From Enoplolaimus lenunculus (lineage: Eukaryota; Nematoda; Enoplea; Enoplida; Thoracostomopsidae): a stretch of DNA of 64,000 bases. The translations under genes and the position numbers were made by a program. Shown here in pieces: positions 1 to 11,500 of the stretch. Every line of letters begins with the position of its first letter. The first letter of the stretch is position 1. The stretch spans positions 62,001 through 126,000 of the forward strand of contig JASANG010003292.1 in assembly GCA_030248215.1 (NCBI GenBank), in the 5' to 3' direction. The notes below the pieces were generated by a model. That model was not told the DNA's origin. It did no database searches and saw only the letters and a list, made by a program, of their open reading frames with translations.

Positions 1-3000
1 GAATGCAGTCGCTATCCCGGCCACAGATGTTTGCTACTGGTGCAAATAACGCATCAATGTTGATGCCGTCTGCGACGACAACAGGTACGCCCGGACCGGA
101 TGATGGAGCACAATTTGAAACGATGACGTCATCTTTTGTCGCTGGAGATAGCAATGGCACCGGTGGCGGCGGAGATCACGGGGTTGCGAATGTAGTCGCC
201 GATCGGTTGCCCCCCGTTCAACAAGAACTGTTCCGACGCATTCAGCAACAACAGAAAAATCAACTCGCGACTACGGCGGCATCGATTGCGGCGACGCTTG
301 TAGAGCAACAACAACAGCAGCTGCAACAACAACAACAACAGCAGCAGCAGCAGCAACAACAATTAAATGGTAGCAACACAGAACGCGTAGCTCAAGCTGA
401 GCAAATACCGATACTTGGTACTAGCGAACACACTGAAGCAAGTGAAGCTGAACAGCAACCGACTACCAGTGAACGGAACGATAAGGTGAGAAAAACGCTA
501 AATTTGATACGTAGGTGTTTGGTGTTTAGTAAATTGCTTTGCAAGCACTATTTTGTAAAGAGAATTTTTACTGTAGCAAATTTTATATTCTGCGTATTAT
601 ACCCATACGTGCGAGAAGCATTGGTACTGTTTTTGAAGCATTACTGGTCGAATTAAGGGTGCCGTTGACAAAATTATTGTCAACGCCGTATAATTGACTC
701 ATTCACATGAAGCGTACGGTGTACTCCATTGCATCCTGATGTTTGAACAAAAAATATTTAAATTTTTTACACTAATCAAAGCGCTGCATTGCTATTATAA
801 TGTCATGTTGTACCATGTTTTATTTTATAGCCTGAAAAGAAATCGGCCGCCGCAAACGCTGATTACAGTAATGAAAATGGTCTCAAAATCAAAGAAAACT
901 CTGACAGTAGCGGCGAAGGAAGCAGTAAATCTAGCGAAGTTAACGATGATAAGGCGACGAAATCGCAAGCAACACCGCATACGTTTGATATTGCTGCAGT
1001 TATACGTCAAATTCGTGCTAATGTATCGTCAAGTCAAGAGCAACAGCAACAAAAGTCTTCAGTTCCTGGCGAGTCTGTAACGGTGGAGGAGGCGGCTCCT
1101 GCTTCCACCAAGGATGTCGTTAGAGTGACTGCCAGAAGTCGTAATGGTAATTATATACCGCCGTCACATAATTATCATCACGGTTCGACAGCAACGCCTA
1201 GACATGATGTCGCGTCAAACAGTGTGGCAGCGGCGACATCAAAGAGATATGGTGGAGACGGAAAGCAAAAAACGAACGATGATCGAGGAACAAGTAAGTG
1301 TACCAAAAATCAGCAACACAATTGCCCCCTACGAAACAGCAGACACTGAGCTGTATTATAAGTAGTTCATTTCTCTCCAACAATCTTGAAATAATATGTT
1401 GTACGTGTTGGCCAAGATAGGATCGATCGTGGCTTTTAGACCTTTTTACTAAGCAGCTGGAAAAGCAGGTTACGTGTGGGTTCCAACTATCAAGCCTTAC
1501 GGATCCTTAAACAAACGCTCTACCGCTGCGAAACGCAGGCCATCTCTTCAACTCCTTGAAACATCGACGATACGTCCATATATATTATTATATAGTGTCA
1601 TATATTATAAGTATTACATGTACACACGAGCAAGCATTGTAATATGCTTACAGCATGCAAGAATACTTCATTAACCTTTTGTTTGGCGAAATGCCGGTAT
1701 TCTATGACTTCGCCTGAGGATTACTGAAAGCATTTTCTTTTCTCGCAAGAGCAGTGTAACGTTCACGATAGATTAATTTAATAACAGATTGGTTTCACTC
1801 TGTGACATTGTGTGTTTAGGCTTGCCTGATACATCCATGACGCTGTCACCATTAGATCCTACAACCAAGCTATCTTCAAACGGGGCCGCCGCAACACCAA
1901 CGGTGCCTCCCGTACCTCGCCGTAAAGTCAAATGGGTTCTGATAACATTCGATTTGCCGTACGATTCAGATTCACCAACCAATAACTACGCAACCATTCC
2001 GGAATCAGTGATGACCGCAGCTTTAACCGAACCACGGTTGCGTAACGACCCTCGGATCAAGCGGCGGCTGGCTTCACAGTTTGGGGGAGACTCAACAACT
2101 GCCGGTGGCGGTGCTCAGATGCTGAGCCCAACCGCAGCGATTAATGTTGCTGCAGCAGCTGTTAATGCAGCTGCCGCAGCAGTCGCCACCGGGTCGTGTT
2201 TTGACGCTGGTGACAACGCCGTTCAACCGGCCGGGGTTTGCTTGCCGTCTTCGGACCCATTTGTAGCAGCAACAACAGCAACATCTTCGAAAACCACAGA
2301 TGATAGTACCAGCAAGCGAATAATTGCTGAAACCGAAACCACGAATGAATCACCGAGCGTGAACCCGGCTGAACAGGTGGTGGTTTCGGCTCCTACAACC
2401 GGCCCGTCATACTTACCTCCTGTGGTTGGATTTGCAGCCCCGATGCCGTCGCTGGCGGATTTGATGGGTTCAACAAAGACTAGCACCACCATTACCAATA
2501 ATGGATCAACTAAAGATCCTCGAAAAGCGAAACATCAACAACGAATGCAAAGCGGAGGCAAGCAATCTTCAGCGATTACACCTGATAGCTCAAAAACGAT
2601 GTTTGAAAGCTTGGTGCAAGTAACGCAACACTCTGCAACAGTTGGCGAGAGTTCTATCACAGATAATAATAGTGGCAGCCGCCGAGTGGTTGTGGCTGAC
2701 CCGAGAAAATTGTCGCCTACATTCGTGCAAACAGCCAATTCTGGTGATACGCCGGATGCAGGGTCGTCTCGCGACCCACGACGACCTCAGTCTAACTCTA
2801 AAAGGGGCGCAGGGGGCAAGTCCGCGACGGCTGATGTCGGTAATAACACGACCACGGCTAAATCGGTAATCGTTGATACGGAGTGTTTGTTCGGATCAAC
2901 AGCGGCTAGTCGGACTAGCTCAGGACTGAATTTGAATACGGGTACTAAGCTATCACCGCGACAACATGGTCAAGGTACCACTAGTAGTAGCAGTAGTAGC

Positions 3001-4122
3001 AGTAGTAGCAGTCGGCACCAATCATTAAAGCATAAACGTAAAGCTTCGACCCCACCTGAAGTGCCGGCAGCACTCAAAATACCGCCTGTATATCATTCCA
3101 GCACTGTTTTGTCTACATCGTCGAACGATTATAACTCTGTTGACATGAGCGATCCAAGACAGGTGAGCGAGTTGAAGCCATTGCCGTCGATAGATAATGG
3201 TATTGACGTAGGCAAAGGCACCGGAAGCGGATGGATGCCTAGTCTATCGTCTACTGCCATCTCATTACGAACCGACTCAACTGTGAAGATATCAGAGTCC
3301 AATGAGAACCTTCTGGCCACTGAGTGTGAACTCAGTAGCAATGCCAGCTCAAAGGATAACTCTACCTGTACTGCGGCAATGGCGTCTTCGACTAGCACCA
3401 CTGCAACTGATTTATCAGGTTTTCAACCGCCGGATATAACTCCACAGGCAGGCCGGCCCAGCTCACCAAGGACAAGCGAGACATGTAAAGCGACCGCAGT
3501 TACCAAATCAACTGTATCATATTTACCGTTAACGCATTCCGTGATAACATCTTCGACTGGCAATAGTGATGCTGCGTTACTGTCACAGACGTCATATCTG
3601 ACCGCTGCCCCTAAGTCAGGGACCCTCGACAAGCGATATCCACCCCTGTCATCGTTGGAGACACCACACAGCGGGACGCGTAAACGAAAATTAGCGGAAA
3701 ATGCAATCGGTGAAGAACAACTATTTGACAAATCAAGTAACATTTCAGGGGAAAGAATACCGCGACGAGTTATTCAGAAAGATCTGACCGGTTCTGATTC
3801 CCCCGGGGTACCAGATTTTGACGGCTTTGATTCGGTGTCCCCTTGCTCTCGATCTCCCCCGTTAGCGGCAGTAATTGATCAAAAAGTAACCGCCGCGTCC
3901 CGTTCTGTCGTAGATTCGGAACAAATAAATTCATCACCGGTGCTGGCGGTTGGTAGCGGCGAACCAAATAATAAGCTACCGAAACCTGCGATTGTTTCGG
4001 ATCCGAGCAAGTTGAGCTCATCAACAATTAGCGGTGGCAGTGCGAATTATTATCGCATTAAAAAGAAAACTGTTAGCTTTTCGACTGCAGTTACGGCGAC
4101 GTCAGCGAATGAGGCTTCTTAG
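1..4122 (+). CDS. ZC3H4/ZC3H6/Su(sable)-like protein, C-terminal part (5' end outside window)
   Basis: Three coding exons join in frame through canonical GT/AG introns: 1-485, 831-1293 and 1820-4122, ending in TAG. They give about 1,082 residues. The first exon holds an LPPVQQELFRRIQ segment followed by a polyglutamine run. The second has an IAAVIRQIRAN helix. The third opens with a conserved-looking block (KVKWVLITFDLPY, then TEPRLRNDPRIKRR) followed by Ser/Thr-rich disordered sequence with repeated DPR motifs (KDPRKAK, ADPRKLS, RDPRRPQ, SDPRQVS). Repeated DPR motifs after a K-V-x-W block are what I associate with the C-terminal half of ZC3H4, ZC3H6 and Drosophila Su(sable), nuclear CCCH zinc-finger proteins that restrict aberrant transcripts. 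No CCCH finger lies in the window, so the family call is an inference from the tail alone. Exon structure is more certain than identity. Confidence 0.6.
306..362 (+). repeat. CAA/CAG tract encoding polyglutamine in the first gene
   Basis: A mixed CAA/CAG run encodes five glutamines, one leucine (CTG), then about thirteen more glutamines. It lies in the visible first exon of the ZC3H4-like gene. The mixed codons suggest an older and more stable tract than the almost pure CAA tract in the ULK gene at 26713-26772. Confidence 0.9.
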
Positions 4123-5802
4123 ACTTGCGGATGATAAAAAATTTTAATTTCGTATTCACAATTGGCGCTGGAAATATAGTTTTGGCAGCATAGTAGAAGA
4201 AGGCACAAGATGTGGACAAAGTGATGTTTTGGAACATTTTTGATACATCGGGTTCTTGCTGTTGGCACACAGCCAAGAATGTGTATATATGGAAAATTGT
4301 GCAGCAAAACGTTACTCTGTGTTATATGTGATCTATTGAAAGCGGCGGATGGGAGTGAAACCATGATTTTCTAAATTGCAAAGAGCCTTATTTTACACTG
4401 GACAAAATGGATTAAATAATTGTTTTGTACTGAGTTGTGTTTTTGTTTGTCTGCTTGTATATATTCATTTTTAAGCATTAATACTGTCGTATCGTTATTG
4501 CAGAGCGAATCCTAAAAAACTCGCGTAACGCATGATTAATCAAGGGAGCTGTGTAACACGCTGCAACCAGAGGTTAAAAATACCGGAGCCGGACCAGGGA
4601 TGGGCGGTCTCGGTCTTCGCAAGAATCGGGCTTTGGCTGGTCTCGATCTTGGTCTCACTTTTATCATGATAAAGCGATGAGCAATCACAATAATTTTCCT
4701 TAGATCGCAGCTTTCGCCCGGAGTATTTGTGCGTTATCATTTTCCACTTTTCACGTTTTCCAGACAAGACCAATGCTTCAAATTTTCGTTACTAACCCAG
4801 GGACTGTCGAAAGCGTTTAATTTTCCCTTTTTCCGTTTTCCAAACAAACTTTAGACCAGATTTTCTCTACCGAACCAGGGAATATCCAGGCCTGCCCGGT
4901 TATAACATGAACCCCACATGATCCCCATATATATATTGAAAATGTGTAGTAGGTGCAGTTTTTCCTTTCCTCGAATGGGCGGTTCCAGCACCCTCTGTCC
5001 CCCAGTTTCAAGAGACGCTGAGGATGAGCATGATAGCTGTTTCATTAATGAATTGCTTAGTGTGAGGGTTGTGGAGAGCGATAGAACCCATCCTGCTTAC
5101 AGTCCCCTGAATTGGGGGGGGGGGTCAGGCGGGCGGCAGTTCCTCCTGAGAGAATCTAATTATAAAGTAAACTTTTCTACGTGAGGGGCTTTTTCTTGTT
5201 ATGGGTCCTGCTGTCCGTCTGTGCCTACACACGACATAAATTGTGTTGTATTCAAGAAATATTGTCTGAAATTTAAGACAATTATGCCTTGATAGACTTA
5301 AGACATATATCCCTTGCATTCAAGACTTTAATTTCTTAAATTTTTCAGTAATATTGGTCTAAAATTTTTCAAACTTAAATTTCTTAAATTTAAGAGTGTA
5401 TTTATTTCACAAACGATTAAGACAACAGACACTAATAATCTTAAACAACTCAGATATTCGTTCCGTAATGGTTAAAACCTAAATGACTTATACCTATTAA
5501 AAAATTACTATTGCAAGACACAATGTCTTTCTTTCAAGAAATAGGTGTCTTTTATTCACGAAACAATTTTCTGATCTTTATGTATGCAAAACATGTTGCT
5601 TCGTTTATATTTATAAAAGGATAAAGTATATAAATAATCGAATTTCAAAGATATTTCGGATTGAGCTCAGGCTCCTCCCAACTTAAGTTTATGTCTTGGA
5701 CGTATAGATAGTAACCCCATTTGGAAGTCGTTTTCCATTACAAATCTCTGTTTCATTTCAGAAATATTTGCCTTTCATTTATGAAACACACTCTTAGCAC
5801 TG

Positions 5803-6064
5803 TTGCAACTGTCCCAACTGTCCGCTGTCTCTACTGTCCCGCTATCCAAACAGTCTCAACTGCCCCAACGGTTCCCAGGTGTCCCAATTGTCGCAACTTT
5901 TTCCCTGTACAAATGTCCTAACAGTCCAAACTGTCCCAACTGTCCAGCTGTCCCAACTCTCCCGTTGTCCCAACTGTCCCGCTGTCCAACTGTTCTAATT
6001 GTTACAGCTGTACCAACTGTCCCAATTGTCCCGCTGTACTAACTGTCCCAACTGTCCAAACTGT
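5803..6064. repeat. AACTGTCCC minisatellite
   Basis: Degenerate tandem units of about 9-10 bases built on CAACTGTCC recur for about 260 bases. The short open frames across it are repeat artefacts. The same unit forms a second array at 41727-41878. Confidence 0.85.
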
Positions 6065-7479
6065 CTTGCGATTTAGCGTATATAGTTTTACAATGTAGTT
6101 TTATAGTAGCAGTTGCATAAAAAGCTATTTTTATAGAATTGTATGGTTTACGCTCATAGCAATAGCTCCCTGTTTTGAAAACCCAAAAAACGCAAAGTCG
6201 AGTTTCGGATATCCGAAATAGAAAATTTAATTTCGGATATGCGGATATCAATAGATAAGTAACCGGCAAGAGTTGCCGGATATCCGGATATAAAAAATAT
6301 CGGATGCTCACCACTATTGAAGGTCCACTTGAAGAATAAAAATTTTAAAAATGTGTGATTTTTCTGCCAACACAATGAGGACGTGCATATGTTCATTGGT
6401 CTTTCAAAAATTTTACAGAAGAAATCGCGGAAGCATCGAAATTTTTAAGATTTTGGATTAATTTTGCAATTTTTATTCATATAAAACAATTTGTAGCATG
6501 TTCGTAAGGAAAAATGCGAAATATAATGATCTATAATAACTAATTTTATATATTGATCTATAAAACTTTGGCTTATAAAAATAGCAGTTTCCGTTTCTAT
6601 AACGAAAACGGAAACGGACATAGATTTTTACCTGAAACGGAAACTGATAGACTTTACAGTCCAACTCACCTAGAATTGTTCGTTACCCTTCGGTCTTACG
6701 TCCAAAGCTCTTCGCCAAACAATTTTAGTAATTTTGCAAACGGTCCAGTTCGTTGGATTTTGGTCGATAAAATCCCGTGTACACCGACTATAGGGCTATT
6801 AAGGATTGGGAACAGTTTGGAGAAACATGAATAGTTCAATTTCGAGAAAACGCTCGTTTGACGAGACAATTATCACATTTTCGAGAATATCATATCTCGA
6901 CAAACCGTTTGCTATACATTGATACCTCAACACGACGTCGCAGCAGTTTGCAACATTCTCCATAAAACTCATATAGTGGTCTCGAATACAACTGTCCTGT
7001 CAACAAGAAAAACATCTCACTCAAACTAAACACTTTCGGCATTAATAAAAATCTGCCAACCGTCTTTTTTGTTAAGTATTCAAAAATAAGCTCTATGAGT
7101 AGGATTTCGACGTTTTATAAGCAGAGTCTCAATTTTTAGTTCTTTATGTCATTTCACGTCCGGTTGTAGCATTCTAAAACTACTACCATTGCAATTAATT
7201 ATACGTAGCTAGTAGCCAAAGGTTTCTGAGATAGTTAATTTTGTGAGGGGCTGCTGCGGTGTAAATGTTTAGAAATTTTATCCATTCTTGCGAAGTTATT
7301 GCGAAAATTGCTGCATAACTGATTGGTGTTGTTTGTCCTGCAGTTGAATTTTCCAACAAAGCTTACACGTCAAGTTGCTGCTACTAAAATGCGGATTCAA
7401 AGTCAAAGTTTAGATCCAGCATCACTGATGGCTGCGCCAGGTCAATTCTAACTAAGGAACTGCTTGAAATTCAGGGTGG

Positions 7480-7992
7480 AACTGCATATCCGTTTCAATT
7501 AAAAATCAATATCGTGTCAGAACACAACTCCGCGGTCAAGACGACCGTTTTTCTCTGAAGTTCTGCGAATATACATAGTTTTCCTCCTAAATTTCTCCGA
7601 AACCTCGGACCTCTCACTCGCGAGTCAAACGCGCTACCCATTACACCACGCGGCCATGATTATAGATTTCGCATGTATATGCATGTGTCATACACTACAT
7701 ACGCTATGCACATACACATGTTACACCACATACCAACATTCCCCCTTCTTTAAGTGGTCGCCAGAACCACGAATCCAAACTTCTCCAAATTCATGGAACT
7801 CTTATTTACTGCGCCGGTCTCGGTGGGACCTTCACGTCAGAAGTACACGGCCTGGACAGCCCCTTTCTCCGAAGTACGCGCGGATATAAATAGTTTTTCT
7901 ACTAAATTTCTCCGAAATATGGCCACGCCGGGAATCGAACCTCGGACTTCTTGCTCGCGAGTCAAGCACGCTACCCATGACACCACGCGTCC
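7480..7992 (-). repeat. Two tandem tRNA-derived SINE copies
   Basis: On the minus strand 7992-7921 is a 72-nt tRNA-like head. It has six of seven acceptor pairs, a CTCGCGA anticodon loop (anticodon CGC), a perfect B box (GGTTCGATTCC) and a D-arm region GTGGTGTCATGGGTAGCG. Several T-stem pairs are broken, so it is a SINE head and not a working tRNA. A second head at 7655-7600 shares the same anticodon loop but lacks the part with the B box. Both heads run into a shared body beginning TTTCGGAGAAATTTAG, so they are two same-orientation copies. Confidence 0.65.
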
Positions 7993-8576
7993 AATATATT
8001 AAAATAGAAATAACTATTCTTTAACAATCTTCAAAAACTTGTTGCTTCTTTGCATTAGCATATTTGGATTGGCCGCGTGGTCGCTTTGAGTGTTAATGGA
8101 ATTTACCAGGCCGTATGATAAAGGGATTTAAAATAAAATCTAACGGAGGATCTCATGAGTAAGTATTGTTAGAACATAACTGCACGGTCGACACTATGCA
8201 TATTCATATCAACGCCACATATATCAACATTCGTGTCTTCTTCAGGCGGTGGTCTCGGTGTCGCATGAAAAATGACCCCTCAAAAAAGTGATCCCCGTGC
8301 ACAATACGGATACGTAATATACTTATTATTGTTTTAGGTTTTACGAACGGTTTATACATACGTAACTATGCATCGATTAATGTTTCCGTACATTGAATAT
8401 TATAGCTGTAATGATCCGCCTTAAATTATATGTGAAGCAATTGATGCAGTGCCTGATGTGTAATGCGTTACACAAAACTAGGCACATAGCTCAAGCTTGT
8501 AGCGCTCAATAATAATTTGCCCCTTTTACCGATATATATCGTAGCTACGTTATTGCAAGCGCAACACTGGTGCAAT

Positions 8577-11500
8577 ATGTTGACGGAAATAGTTAACGAA
8601 CACTACGAATACAACCCAAAGGATATTTTGGGTAACGGCGCATTTGCAATCGTGTTCAAAGGACGCGAGCGGCAGGTAATATCTTAACTATGACTATTGA
8701 CTGAACAATTAATGTGTGTATTATATGTAGGGAGTATTTAAAGCTATTTATTGCTGGAATTCCGGAAAGCAATGTGTTTGTATTTTTGCAGGAATTCCGG
8801 TGCCGGAACAGTCATTCCGGTGCAACCCTGGTAAACATAACTACTTGCGTGTTGTCAGGTACATACTGCGATGGTAAACGTTTTTCAACAGAACGGTTAA
8901 ATAAAAGAGTGCAATTCGAATGCCGGTTCGGTGAGCAAATTTGGGTTTTTTCACTGGATATTCCGGTATTTCCTGATGTTAATAGTATTAGTGTTTCTAA
9001 AAATTAAACTTGTACTTTTGTGACAAATTTCTTATTTCAAAACTAATAAGAGAAGCGCGGCGATTGGGAAAATGAAAAATTTTACTGAGTTTCTGAAATT
9101 AGTAATTTAGTACCAATTATTTATTTATTCGATTACACGTTACAAATTAACTAATCTGGCGATGAATGCTGGAAGATCGTACGTATGGTGGTAATACGTA
9201 TTTGATTTCAAACTGTGGTATAAACTAATGGTTTGAACACAGTTCTTTTCAACAATCTGGTTACAATAGTTAGAAAATCCAGTCTTTTTACTATGCAGTT
9301 CTGTTTTCGCTATTTTCTAAATTTGGTTGTACCCGCCAGCTGAATGAATAAATATACCGTTATTACTAGGATTTTGCTAGTGGAAGTTGGGGGTAGGGAT
9401 GCGCCGATACCAAAATTTGTGCCAATTATTTTGCCGATACCGATCCCAGCTTTAATACACCAAGCATAATAAACAGATACGGTACTATATTGCATCATTC
9501 TATGAAGAGATTATTCTAACCGCCATAAACGAAACGATTATAACTTTATATGAATAGCATTCCTACTGACTGACTGTTATGTGCAAAAAGGATCGGCAAA
9601 GAATCGGCAATTGTTTTGCGGTGCAGATGCCGATACTCACGAAAAGGGTCTATTACTACCAATGCCTATACTCACGAAAAGTGCCGATTATTACCGATGC
9701 CTATGCCAATTAATCGGCATATCCCTAGCTCGTGGAGCTTAAAAATTGTAATTAAGAAACAATTGTTAAAAGTACAAACAATTTGCGAAAAATATTCTAT
9801 TTTTGTGAAAAATTCCGAATTTTTAGCCCTGATTTTTACATTAGGGGTTTTCTAAAAAGCTTCCCTCATTCATGTTGAATTTCAGCCGAAGTAAAACCGC
9901 AATAAATGATATCCGTTACGTACTAAGTTACAGTATTCCGGTTCTCAGAAACGGATGCAAAATGTGGTTTCACTTTTTGAAAAACCAGTTTTTTTAAATG
10001 CAAACCTTCTAGATTTAGTGAAAAATACAAGCAATTTGACGCAACAGCACAATTTATATTTTGAGTTTTGTTTTTCTGAGTTTGAAAAAATTAAGTTTCC
10101 TAAGTACGTAAATTTCCAAAAAATCGGCTCAGCTATAAAATTTTTTTAATAATAGAATTCCAAAATTATTGGCCGGCTGACGAATCTTTTTGCACCTTCG
10201 CCAAGGGGGGGTGGTGCCCGCCACTTGAGCCCACATAGTTGCTGGCCTGACTTGGTTGTGCGTAGCCGAGTTTATCGATCCTACCTGAAATACTAGTGTG
10301 ATTAACTATTGCTATTTTCTGTCCATCAGGTCGGTTTATAACTTTACAGTCGCTATGCTCTCTACGCCAAAGTTTACTACAGCCAGTTTTACTGGTGTAA
10401 ATATTTTCGCTGTTAAAGAAAACAAAGAATGGTGTTTTGTTTCGATGTCCCCCAGTATAGCGAAAGCTGTTGTACACCAACGGTTATAATTTTCTCTACT
10501 CTCTCATATTTATGTATTGATGTTGTGGAGACCAAAGACATAGCCATGATTTCAGTTCACTGGGTATAAATTTCACTGGTGAAAAACGTTTTGTTATGGA
10601 TCGCTTCTGCCGCACGGGAGGAGATTATATTCTGAAGCCTGCTTAAAGTGCTATTATCTCGTTGCTCAACAATTTTCGGAAGCGAATATACCCCCTGTAG
10701 CAGTTGTCTGGTAAACGCCCTTGCTGTGGACAATATTACGTGATGTGCATAAGTGCATAAGTTTGTTTGAAATTTTTAGAAATTATGGTATATATATTAT
10801 ATATTTATATATATATGTATATATAATGTACATACGTACCTATATATTTGTGCGGATTTATGTATGTGTATGGTTGGGAGTTGGCACCATAAAATTTTGG
10901 GGTAAATAAAATGGACAGATGATGTAACCTACTGAAATTTCAGCCGGGTTCATCAGTGCAGCTCAGCGCGAGCGATGACGCCTCTGGTTTGTTCACACTA
11001 GCGGAGGGGGTTGGTTGGTTGGTTCAAGATTTACCCAGGGGTGTTTTTGGCTCTCGGTCAATACGTACGTAGTGTGACTGTTTTGTTGGGTTTGGGTATG
11101 GCGTCATTTGGTAGAAATGATGCGTAGAGATTTATAGAGTGATGTGTGCAAAAATATATAGCAATATTTACATACGTAATGTAGAAGAAGTACGTATCAT
11201 ATTTCAGTAAAGATTTATTAAATTGGATGCCGAGGTTAGCGGCCTCTCATTTCTATTTCCAGGAAGAATAGGCGGAGCACGCCAGTGGTTTCACTGCGGG
11301 CCCGTAACCAGGGGGGCAGTGGGAGCTCAGCCCCCCTACGGACAAATTTGGGCACTTTTAGAAATTTTTTAACCTTGCTTGTATGTCAACGATAACCCTT
11401 ATATGCCCCTCCTGAAAATTTTCTAGCCTCCTCCCTAGCAAGGTGAGCTGGCTACGGGCATGTAAATTCACTCTGATGTACTCAGCAAAAGTTTATGTAC

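Larger units (their letters stand above)
4123..8576. other. Spacer between the ZC3H4-like gene and the ULK gene; repeats only
   Basis: The first ~300 bases are probably 3' UTR of the upstream gene; an ATTAAA near 4412 is a possible poly(A) signal. The rest holds a stretch rich in TTAAATTTAAGA-type sequence (about 5230-5560), the AACTGTCCC minisatellite (5803-6064), elements with GGATATCCGG motifs (about 6180-6320), a GAAACGGAAAC palindromic fragment (about 6575-6650) and two tRNA-headed SINE copies (7480-7992). I see no credible coding exon here. Confidence 0.7.

Noticed and set aside
5803-6042. Short Pro/Thr/Val-rich open frames
   Set aside because: They are translations of the AACTGTCCC minisatellite.
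7921-7992. Functional tRNA with anticodon CGC
   Set aside because: T-stem mismatches, and a second copy attached to the same downstream body shows it is a SINE head.
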